Position numbers and translations under genes: made by a program
Shown here: piece after piece, positions 7,019 to 12,282 of the stretch
Layout of the letters: each line of letters opens with the position of its first letter
Numbering within the stretch: position 1 is the first letter of the stretch
Source of the DNA: CAZQLE01 sp964593905
GTDB taxonomy: Bacteria > Chloroflexota > Anaerolineae > Anaerolineales > Anaerolineaceae
DNA length: 12,282 nt
Assembly: GCA_964593905.1 (NCBI GenBank)
Contig: CAZQLE010000116.1
Span: 1 to 12,282 of the forward strand
Direction: 5' to 3'
Notes under the pieces: generated by a model
Seen by the model: the letters and a program-made list of their open reading frames with translations, nothing else
Told to the model about the DNA's origin: nothing
Databases searched by the model: none

Positions 7019-7186
7019 TTAATAGGTTTGGGTTGAACTGAGCAAGGAAGACCCTGGTGAAATTAAATAAAGTGCGGGCTTCGCGAAGCCCGCAATGAGG
7101 ATTTCAGGGATTTTAAATAAACCTCCTAGAACCAGGCTGCAAATCATGAAGCCATCCATCAAGCGAGTGGGAGAGTTGACACACAT
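7019..7186 (-). CDS. Possible small ORF in the aminotransferase leader
   Basis: This is a 55-codon frame starting at an ATG with GGAG 7 nt upstream. It ends in a TAA that touches the ribosome binding site of the aminotransferase. It runs straight through the terminator hairpin. The product would be hydrophobic in its middle (FMICSLVLGGLF, then ILIAGF) and resembles nothing I know. It could be a leader peptide whose translation opens the terminator, a small membrane protein, or a chance frame. An in-frame ATG at 7213 would lengthen it by 9 codons but lacks an equally good site. Support is limited to the ribosome binding site and the position. Confidence 0.25.
   Translation of the reverse strand: MCVNSPTRLMDGFMICSLVLGGLFKIPEILIAGFAKPALYLISPGSSLLSSTQTY
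7073..7094 (-). terminator. Intrinsic terminator inside the aminotransferase leader
   Basis: An 11-bp perfect palindrome (arms 7073-7083 and 7084-7094, core GCGGGCTT/AAGCCCGC) is followed on the minus strand by CTTTATTTAATTT. That makes a stable GC-rich hairpin with a U-rich tail. It stands 64 nt before the aminotransferase start and about 176 nt after the stop of the upstream hydrolase. It may end the hydrolase transcript, act as an attenuator for the aminotransferase, or do both. On the plus strand no U-run follows. Confidence 0.75.
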
Positions 7187-7230
7187 CTTAATGCTCCGGT
7201 TTAGGAAAAACATCCTGTTCGAACACCTTT

Positions 7231-7259
7231 ATTTTAATAACCCAGATTTTTGAATTCAA
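7231..7259 (-). promoter_or_regulatory. Sigma-70-type promoter for the aminotransferase leader
   Basis: On the minus strand TTGAAT (7254-7259) and TAAAAT (7231-7236) are separated by exactly 17 bp. This is the best -35/-10 pair I see in the window. The start would fall near 7224, leaving a leader of about 215 nt before the aminotransferase ATG. Two perfect 10-bp palindromes overlap it: TTGAATTCAA on the -35 (7250-7259) and TGTTCGAACA at the predicted start (7216-7225). They are possible operator sites. Confidence 0.6.
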
Positions 7260-7269
7260 GTTACGTTTG

Positions 7270-8118
7270 TCAGGCAGGGGTCATGTTTGAAATTTTTTTC
7301 ACCAGCCAATCCACGATGGTTTGCAAGACCTGATCCTGAAAGGGTTCATTATGCAATTCATGAAAACCATTGGGCCAGGGCACAAACGTAATATCACCCT
7401 TGATCTGTCGGCTAAATTGTTCTGTGGCTTTGTGGCTGGTCAACCGATCGGCTGTGCCGTGGATTAACAATACGGGTTGTGCATAAGTTCTCTTTTGACG
7501 CAGCATCCATTTTCCGCAATCAATAATCTGGGTGCCCAAAGCAGCCGATACACGATCGTGGGTGAGGGGGTCATCTTGATATGCTTTAACAATCACCGGG
7601 TCTTGTGAAAGCCCGCTGAGTATCAGGCCATTGGCCATTGCAACCGAGGGTGTTAATCGCGACAAGATTTTGCCGGCCAGCAATTTCCAACCGGGAATGG
7701 GTTCTGCCGGCGACAGACCGGGGCTGGTCGCAATGATGCCGCTTACTTTGCCGGGTATTTTGAAACCATAATACAACACCAGGCTGCCCCCCAGGCTGTG
7801 TCCGTATAAAAAGCAGGGGGTTTTGGGATAACGGGTCTGGGCATAGGTTACAAAATGGTCGATATCGGCGACTGCGGCATTGTAAGAGGGAATATGGCCG
7901 CGCTGCCCACTGGATGTGCCATGACCGCGATGGTCGAACCCGATGACGGCATACCCCATGGAAACATACCGCTGGATGACATGTATGTACCGGTGTTGAT
8001 GTTCACCCAGGCCATGCACCAGAATGATGCAGGCGCGGGGTTCATCATCGGGGGCCCATTCAGTCCAGGCCAATGACCAACCACCGGGCGTGGTCCACAC
8101 ACTTTCAGTCTCGCGCAT
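7270..8118 (-). CDS. Alpha/beta hydrolase, monoacylglycerol lipase / lysophospholipase type
   Basis: This 282-residue protein belongs to the Hydrolase_4 (serine aminopeptidase S33-like) group that includes monoglyceride lipases. It hydrolyses an ester of a monoacylglycerol or similar lipid in characterised relatives. The catalytic triad is readable: nucleophile S108 in GHSLGG, D224 in HGTADRLTS and H253 in NGFHELHNE. The HGLGEH oxyanion loop (35-40) and the FDHRGHGTSSGQRGH stretch (61-75) are characteristic of this subgroup. No signal peptide is visible, so it acts in the cytoplasm or at the inner face of the membrane. AGAGGG lies about 8 nt ahead of the ATG. It is followed on the same strand by the aminotransferase, 260 nt away and behind its own promoter and a terminator, so the two are probably separate units. 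Confidence 0.88.
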   Translation of the reverse strand: MRETESVWTTPGGWSLAWTEWAPDDEPRACIILVHGLGEHQHRYIHVIQRYVSMGYAVIGFDHRGHGTSSGQRGHIPSYNAAVADIDHFVTYAQTRYPKTPCFLYGHSLGGSLVLYYGFKIPGKVSGIIATSPGLSPAEPIPGWKLLAGKILSRLTPSVAMANGLILSGLSQDPVIVKAYQDDPLTHDRVSAALGTQIIDCGKWMLRQKRTYAQPVLLIHGTADRLTSHKATEQFSRQIKGDITFVPWPNGFHELHNEPFQDQVLQTIVDWLVKKISNMTPA

Positions 8119-8250
8119 AGTTTTGACCCTCTTTCCTCAAAATAAATGCTCCTGGTTTTACCGTTTTTAGCGGAAAAGATCGCACAACACTGTTTTCACT
8201 GCCCTATCTGGCGCGAAATACATTAATTCGCCTTCTTTGCCAGCCGGGAC

Positions 8251-8256
8251 TATAAT
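8251..8256 (+). promoter_or_regulatory. -10 box of a putative promoter for the aminopeptidase leader
   Basis: A perfect TATAAT lies 230 nt before the aminopeptidase start. The hexamer 17 bp upstream (TCGCCT) is a poor -35 and no TG extension is present, so this is a position-based call. If used, the transcript would begin near 8263 and include all the inverted repeats at 8297-8410. Confidence 0.35.
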
Positions 8257-8296
8257 ACCCCTATGGATTGTACCCACCCGGGCCAGTGTGGTAAAG

Positions 8297-8370
8297 TCTG
8301 AATTTGAGCTGTTTCTTCGGTTAAACACCCGAAAACGGCTCAAATTTCAGAGGACTTTTCGGGTGTTTAA
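8297..8370 (+). promoter_or_regulatory. Candidate structured leader RNA: two interlocked inverted repeats (A-B-A'-B')
   Basis: Arm A (8297-8309, TCTGAATTTGAGC) pairs with A' (8338-8351, GCTCAAATTTCAGA) over 13 bp with one bulged base. Arm B (8321-8335, TTAAACACCCGAAAA) pairs perfectly with B' (8356-8370, TTTTCGGGTGTTTAA) over 15 bp. B sits in the loop of A/A', and A' sits in the loop of B/B'. The two stems therefore either form a pseudoknot or exclude each other. They lie in the 367-bp gap 8119-8485, before the aminopeptidase gene and in its sense direction. No known riboswitch class is recognised. The gap holds no gene that I can support; the remainder contains the putative -10 box and a further hairpin at 8381-8410. 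Confidence 0.6.
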
Positions 8371-8380
8371 GTAGTTGTAA

Positions 8381-8410
8381 CGGGTTTTGATGCCGGTCCC
8401 GGAAAACCCG
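8381..8410 (+). repeat. 8-bp hairpin downstream of the interlocked repeats
   Basis: CGGGTTTT (8381-8388) and AAAACCCG (8403-8410) are exact inverse copies around a 14-nt loop that itself contains two CCGG tetramers. It follows the interlocked repeats by 10 nt and precedes the aminopeptidase ribosome binding site by about 60 nt. No U-run follows, so it is not an intrinsic terminator on the plus strand. It may be a further element of a structured leader. Confidence 0.45.
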
Positions 8411-8485
8411 CGCTTTATGGTGTACTTGAGTGTAGCGCAGCCTTTCCGTTTCGGCAAGGTAAATATTTCTGGAGGATTGGAAAAG

Positions 8486-9592
8486 ATGGATGTTCGCGCA
8501 CAGAAACTTGCTGAGTTGATGGTGAATTATTCCGTTGCAGTGAAGCCCGGTGATCGGGTGTTAATCGATGGGAGCGCTGCTGCTGCTCCGCTGCTCCGGC
8601 CGATTTATGCTGAAGTGCTTAAAGCGGGTGGGCATCCGTTAATGTTTCTCGATCTACCCGGTATCGATGAGATTTTGTATCAATATGCCACCGATGACCA
8701 GCTCGGGTATGTTCCTGAGCCTGTTCGCTATGCAATGGACGAGTATGATGTGTTTATCAATTTAATTGCAGATACCAATACCAGGTCGCTCAACCAGGTC
8801 GATCCTTCAAAACTTGTAACTCGAAGGCGCGCCCGAAGAGACTTAATCAACCGGTTTTTCCAGAGAGCGGCCGAAAAGAAACTGCGCTGGACCCTTACCC
8901 TGTTTCCAACAGAAGCCCATGCCCAGGATGCTGAAATGAGCCTGGCCGCATATGAAGATTTTGTGTACGGGGCCAGTTTGCCAGATCTGAATGACCCGGT
9001 GGGTTACTGGAAGCGCTTTTCAGCCGGGCAAGATCATCTGGTGGACTGGTTGAAGGGCAAGCGAAATGTTCATATCCGGTCAACTGAAACCGATTTGCGT
9101 TTTTCAATTGAGGGGCGCCAGTTCATCAATTGTGATTGTCATGAAAACGTCCCGGATGGCGAGATATTCACCGGGCCGGTAGAGAACAGCGTGAACGGGG
9201 CGGTCTATTTCTCTTACCCGGCGATATTTGGCGGCCGTGAGGTCAGCGGGGTGCGGCTGTGTTTTGAAAACGGCAAGGTGGTGAAAGCCTCTGCTGAGAA
9301 AAACGAAGAATTTTTGCTCAAAACCCTGGATACGGATGAAGGTTCCCGTTATGTGGGCGAGTTTGCGATCGGCACCAATACCTCAATTACACAATTCACT
9401 CATCAGATTTTGTTTGACGAAAAAATCGGCGGGAGCTTCCACATGGCGTTGGGCGCCGGGTTCCCCGAAACGGGCAGTAAGAACGAATCGTCGCTGCACT
9501 GGGATATGATTAATGATATGCGTAGCGGCGGTGAAATCTGGGTGGATGGCGAATTATTTTATCAAAACGGGAAATTTGTGGTTAAACCTTGA
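8486..9592 (+). CDS. M29-family metallo-aminopeptidase (AmpS/AmpT/PepS type)
   Basis: This is a 368-residue cytosolic aminopeptidase of the thermophilic M29 family, which removes N-terminal residues from peptides using two metal ions. The N-terminal motif RAQKLAELMVNYSVAVKPGDRV and the C-terminal half are characteristic. Candidate metal and catalytic residues are E226 in NVPDGEIFTGP, E292 in GEFAIGTN, H319 in GGSFHMALG, and H338 with D340 in SLHWDM. Length is normal for the family (about 370-410). The ATG at 8486 is chosen because GGAGG lies 10 nt upstream and because alignable family sequence starts exactly there; the frame stays open upstream to a TTG at 8387, but that part looks like leader. 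The subtilase gene starts 8 nt after its stop, so the two form an operon: an outside endopeptidase paired with an inside aminopeptidase. Expression may be controlled by the structured leader. Confidence 0.9.
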   Translation: MDVRAQKLAELMVNYSVAVKPGDRVLIDGSAAAAPLLRPIYAEVLKAGGHPLMFLDLPGIDEILYQYATDDQLGYVPEPVRYAMDEYDVFINLIADTNTRSLNQVDPSKLVTRRRARRDLINRFFQRAAEKKLRWTLTLFPTEAHAQDAEMSLAAYEDFVYGASLPDLNDPVGYWKRFSAGQDHLVDWLKGKRNVHIRSTETDLRFSIEGRQFINCDCHENVPDGEIFTGPVENSVNGAVYFSYPAIFGGREVSGVRLCFENGKVVKASAEKNEEFLLKTLDTDEGSRYVGEFAIGTNTSITQFTHQILFDEKIGGSFHMALGAGFPETGSKNESSLHWDMINDMRSGGEIWVDGELFYQNGKFVVKP

Positions 9593-9600
9593 AAGGTGAT

Positions 9601-12021
9601 ATGGAAGAACAATCTGTTATTGCCGGAGCGGGCCAGCCAAAAATTGAGACCGGCGGATGCTTAAACCCCCTGCTGCTGGCCGGGCTGCTCATCTGGGTTG
9701 TGATGGTCGGTATTGCAGCGCTGGTGACTGGCTGGTCGGTGGAACAATTATTGTTTGAAGGTTCGCTGCCGGTGTCCGACAGCCGTTGGGCGGCCATCTT
9801 ATTCCCCGGGGGGCTGGTGGCTCTGCCTGCCCTGGTGTTGGCCTTGGCAATCCGCCGGCAGCCTTACCGGGCGTTTTTTCAGGCGTTTACAGCGGCTGGG
9901 ATCTTTCTGGCCCTGATGACGCCCACCCGACTGCTGCGGGTGGATGATTTTCAGAAAGTAACCGGACTGCAAATTGTGATGATGCTGGTCTTTCTGGTCT
10001 TTATGCTGCTATGGCGAGTGGTTGGGGCCGCCGCAGCACAGAAAACCACCCGTAGCGGGCAGGGTTGGGCGGCAGGTTTGTGGCTTGGTTTGCTGGCTGG
10101 TTTTCCATTTGTGGCTCTGGGGGCCCTGGGCAGCCTTTTGGATACCGCGCTGGCATTTGCTGCTGCGCTGATTTTTGCCATGTGTGCCGTTGGGGTGAGC
10201 GACATGGCTGGAAGCGCGCTGCCCGAGACGGGCGAGGCGAGAAACAGTCTGAAATCATTGCTGCTGCTGGGGGCTGTGGATTCGTTTTTGCTGCTGCTGC
10301 TCTGCGCCGGGCTGGCGCAAAATGGAAATCAAATTCTGTTGGCGGCAGTCTTGCCGGGGATTGGTTTTGGCATTCCTTTTCTCAACGAACGGTTCCGTCT
10401 GGCCGGACAAAAGGCGCGCCTGGCCGGCGGGGTGTGGGTGATGCTGGTGGTGTTCTGGGTTCTGGCTGCGTTTGATCCAGATGAATTGATGTCGGTGGTG
10501 GGTATGACCTGGCAGGAACCGCTGGGTCTGGCGGCGATCACGGCTCTGATTTCCTGCGGGGTTATCTTGCTGCAGGTGCTAGTGTTGATTATTATCACGC
10601 GAAAACCGGCCAGACCGCGCACATTCCCGGTTGGCGCGCTGTTGATGAGCGCAGTGACCTTTGTGTTGCTGGCGGGGGTGTATCTGTTTGTGGGGCAGCC
10701 GGGTTTTTACGGTGAGAAGTTATTTGTGATCCTTGCGAACCAGACGGATGTCAGTGATCTGGCAGCCATTGGCGACCCCCATGAACGGCGCTCGGCGGTA
10801 TTCGAGCGTTTAACCCAGAGCGCTGCCGAAAACCAGCAAGACCTGCGGGCGCAGCTTGACCGGTTTGGGCTGGATTATCAGCCGTTTTATCTGGTCAATG
10901 CGCTGGAAGTGCGGGGCGGGCCGGTGGTGCGCTGGTGGCTGGAGCAGCGCAGCGATGTGGACCGGGTTTTGGTCAACCCTGTTTTGCGGCCTTTGCCACT
11001 CTCGATGCAAGAAACGACAGGTACACAATCTGCACCGGCTGCACCGGAATGGAATCTTACCCTGATTGGCGCAGATCGAGTGTGGAATGAGCTGGGGGTT
11101 TCAGGTGAAGGGATCGTTGTCGGCCAATCTGACAGCGGGGTTCAGTTTGATCACCCGGAGTTTGCTGAACGATATCGGGGTGTGAAAATGGGCGATGATT
11201 ACAACTGGTTGGACCCGTGGTACGGGACGCAAAAACCGGTTGATCTGGGCGGGCACGGCACACATACGCTGGGGTCGATTCTGGGCAAATCGGTCGGGGT
11301 GGCCCCGCAAGCAGAATGGATAGCCTGTGCGAACCTGGCCCGTAATCTGGGGAACCCGGCTTACTATCTATCCTGTATGCAGTTTATGCTGGCGCCTTAT
11401 CCGCAGCAGGGTGACCCGTTTGAAGACGGTGACCCGGCGTTGGGGGCCAATGTGCTCAATAATTCATGGGGCTGCCCAGATGTGGAGGGCTGCGACCCGA
11501 ACGTCTTTTTGACAGCTATGCGTGCCTTGCGCACCGCAGGCGTGTTTGTGGTGGTCTCAGCCGGAAATTCGGGTTATGAAAGCTGTGGATCGGTTTCTGC
11601 GCCACCGGCCATCTATGCCGATGTGTATACGGTTGGAGCGGTGAATGCCAATGGTGTTCTGGCGGCTTTTAGCAGCCTTGGCCCGGTGGATGTGGATGGC
11701 AGTTCACGAACGAAACCTGATATTATTGCTCCCGGCGAAGGTGTTTTATCGGCCTATCCGGGAAATAGCTATGAATTTGCCAGTGGAACATCGATGGCCG
11801 GGCCGCATGTGGTTGGGGTTGTGGCGTTGATGTGGTCGGCAAACCCGGCTTTAATGGGTGATATTGAAACCACTACGCGAATTTTAAATGAAACTGCCGC
11901 TCCTTACGACCAGACCATTCCAGAGTGTGCCGCGGCCAACCCGAAAAATGCGGTGGGTTCAGGACGAGTGGATGCTTATGCGGCGGTAAAAGCCGCGCAG
12001 GCAGCGGGCGGCATAGATTAA
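9601..12021 (+). CDS. Polytopic membrane subtilase (S8) with bacillopeptidase-F-like propeptide
   Basis: This 806-residue protein has three regions. Residues about 22-365 contain roughly eleven hydrophobic helices (near 22-44, 65-84, 92-108, 121-141, 157-178, 181-201, 218-240, 246-262, 273-290, 308-334 and 345-365). Residues about 388-460 resemble the I9-like propeptide of bacillopeptidase F (a VFERLTQSAAENQQDL helix, FYLVNALEVRGG, then SDVDRVLVNP). Residues about 484-800 are a subtilisin catalytic domain with D511 in GQSDSGVQFDHPEF, H552 in GGHGTHTLG, oxyanion N656 in VSAGNSG and S731 in SGTSMAGPH. An odd helix number with the N-terminus inside places the protease outside the cytoplasm. Six cysteines (576, 592, 625, 631, 662, 776) in that domain could form disulfides. 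The ATG at 9601 has AAAGGTGAT directly before it; the in-frame TTG at 9589 is less likely. The membrane part matches no transporter that I know. Confidence 0.9.
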   Translation: MEEQSVIAGAGQPKIETGGCLNPLLLAGLLIWVVMVGIAALVTGWSVEQLLFEGSLPVSDSRWAAILFPGGLVALPALVLALAIRRQPYRAFFQAFTAAGIFLALMTPTRLLRVDDFQKVTGLQIVMMLVFLVFMLLWRVVGAAAAQKTTRSGQGWAAGLWLGLLAGFPFVALGALGSLLDTALAFAAALIFAMCAVGVSDMAGSALPETGEARNSLKSLLLLGAVDSFLLLLLCAGLAQNGNQILLAAVLPGIGFGIPFLNERFRLAGQKARLAGGVWVMLVVFWVLAAFDPDELMSVVGMTWQEPLGLAAITALISCGVILLQVLVLIIITRKPARPRTFPVGALLMSAVTFVLLAGVYLFVGQPGFYGEKLFVILANQTDVSDLAAIGDPHERRSAVFERLTQSAAENQQDLRAQLDRFGLDYQPFYLVNALEVRGGPVVRWWLEQRSDVDRVLVNPVLRPLPLSMQETTGTQSAPAAPEWNLTLIGADRVWNELGVSGEGIVVGQSDSGVQFDHPEFAERYRGVKMGDDYNWLDPWYGTQKPVDLGGHGTHTLGSILGKSVGVAPQAEWIACANLARNLGNPAYYLSCMQFMLAPYPQQGDPFEDGDPALGANVLNNSWGCPDVEGCDPNVFLTAMRALRTAGVFVVVSAGNSGYESCGSVSAPPAIYADVYTVGAVNANGVLAAFSSLGPVDVDGSSRTKPDIIAPGEGVLSAYPGNSYEFASGTSMAGPHVVGVVALMWSANPALMGDIETTTRILNETAAPYDQTIPECAAANPKNAVGSGRVDAYAAVKAAQAAGGID

Positions 12022-12108
12022 TGGGTATCAACCGCCCGGGGAGCCGAAACCTATGATTGAGAATGGGGTTTTTCTCCTTAAACTAAATAGTCAGGACATT
12101 GCAATCTT

Positions 12109-12282
12109 ATGGTAGAGATCCCGGACGACCAGGCATTAAGTGGCGCGGTCGAAGGCAGCAAAGAATCTTTTTCCATCCTCTACCAACGGTATGTGGATCG
12201 CATTTATAACTACATCTATTACCGTACCGGTAGCGTGGCAGATTCAGAAGATTTGACAGCGCGCGTTTTCTTTCGGGCGATG
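12109..12282 (+). CDS. ECF-type RNA polymerase sigma factor, N-terminal part (runs off the window)
   Basis: The frame gives 58 residues to the window edge. They match region 2 of sigma-70-family ECF factors: an acidic N-terminus, SKESFSILYQRYVDRIYNYIYYRTGS (region 2.1/2.2), then ADSEDLTARVFFRAM, the DxEDLTQ(E/D)VF-type motif of region 2.2 that contacts core polymerase. The ATG at 12109 is the only ATG in frame after a TAG at 12088. It has only a weak AGGA about 13 nt upstream, so the start is less certain than the family. It lies 87 nt after the subtilase stop on the same strand and could be cotranscribed or have its own promoter; TTGAGA at 12057 and TAAACT at 12079, 16 bp apart, are a possible pair. 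The remainder of the protein, including region 4, and any anti-sigma gene are outside the window. Confidence 0.85.
   Translation, partial: MVEIPDDQALSGAVEGSKESFSILYQRYVDRIYNYIYYRTGSVADSEDLTARVFFRAM

Noticed and set aside
7073..7094. Palindrome as a site-specific recombination or insertion target
   Set aside because: The GC-rich hairpin followed by a U-rich run on the minus strand is fully explained as an intrinsic terminator, and no mobile genes are near.
7216..7225. TGTTCGAACA as a LexA/SOS box
   Set aside because: The half-sites are in the opposite order from the Gram-positive CGAAC...GTTCG box and the gene is not a DNA-repair gene.
7010..7269. T-box or lysine riboswitch ahead of the aminotransferase
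   Set aside because: I could not find the T-box consensus or the lysine-riboswitch core; only the terminator, promoter and small ORF are supported.
8387..8485. N-terminal extension of the M29 aminopeptidase starting at TTG
   Set aside because: The family sequence begins at 8486 behind a GGAGG site; the extra 33 codons cover a hairpin and have no family resemblance.
10260..10305. CTG-rich runs as a microsatellite or repeat element
   Set aside because: They encode leucines of a membrane helix in the subtilase and are explained by coding content.
12005..12038. Terminator after the subtilase (CGGGCGG with CCGCCCG)
   Set aside because: The 7-bp stem has a 20-nt loop, begins inside the coding region and lacks a U-run.

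Overview
The window looks like ordinary chromosomal sequence from a mid-GC, didermless-type bacterium, most likely Chloroflexota (Anaerolineae-like). This placement is inference from protein style: Thr/Pro linkers behind lipoprotein and membrane anchors, a TGS-containing nucleoside kinase next to a DUF4230 protein, an M29 aminopeptidase, and strong AGGAGG-type ribosome binding sites. There is no rRNA or tRNA gene, insertion sequence, CRISPR array or phage gene that I can see. Coding is dense, and both strands are used in short blocks.

Layout. Positions 1-161 hold the Ala/Lys-rich tail of a plus-strand gene, which overlaps by 4 nt the end of a converging minus-strand pair. That pair is an HD-domain hydrolase (1289-1864) followed by a TIM-barrel glycosidase-like protein with a SnoaL/NTF2-like tail (158-1261). 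A lone PhnD-like lipoprotein (2090-3121, minus) follows. It diverges from a plus-strand pair: a membrane-anchored DUF4230 protein (3246-3920) and a TGS/ThrRS-like/uridine-kinase fusion (3978-5708). A strong bidirectional terminator (5724-5764) separates that pair from a minus-strand class I aminotransferase (5795-7009), with an alpha/beta hydrolase of the monoglyceride-lipase type behind it (7270-8118, minus). The right side is a plus-strand unit: an M29 aminopeptidase (8486-9592), tightly coupled to a polytopic membrane subtilase (9601-12021), then the start of an ECF-type sigma factor (12109 to the window end).

The genes are mostly housekeeping or catabolic: peptide degradation (extracytoplasmic subtilase plus cytosolic aminopeptidase), amino-acid transamination, lipid ester hydrolysis and nucleoside salvage. 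I see no defence system or biosynthetic cluster.

The most interesting material is in the non-coding leaders and in one protein architecture. (1) Upstream of the aminopeptidase, two long inverted repeats interlock in A-B-A'-B' order (8297-8370). They can form either a pseudoknot or two mutually exclusive hairpins, as expected of a cis-regulatory RNA. (2) Upstream of the aminotransferase, a good sigma-70-type promoter is followed by an intrinsic terminator before the start codon and by a small ORF running through it, an attenuator-like layout. (3) The subtilase carries about eleven membrane helices and a bacillopeptidase-F-like propeptide in front of its catalytic domain. All functional statements rest on reading motifs by eye; no database search was run.
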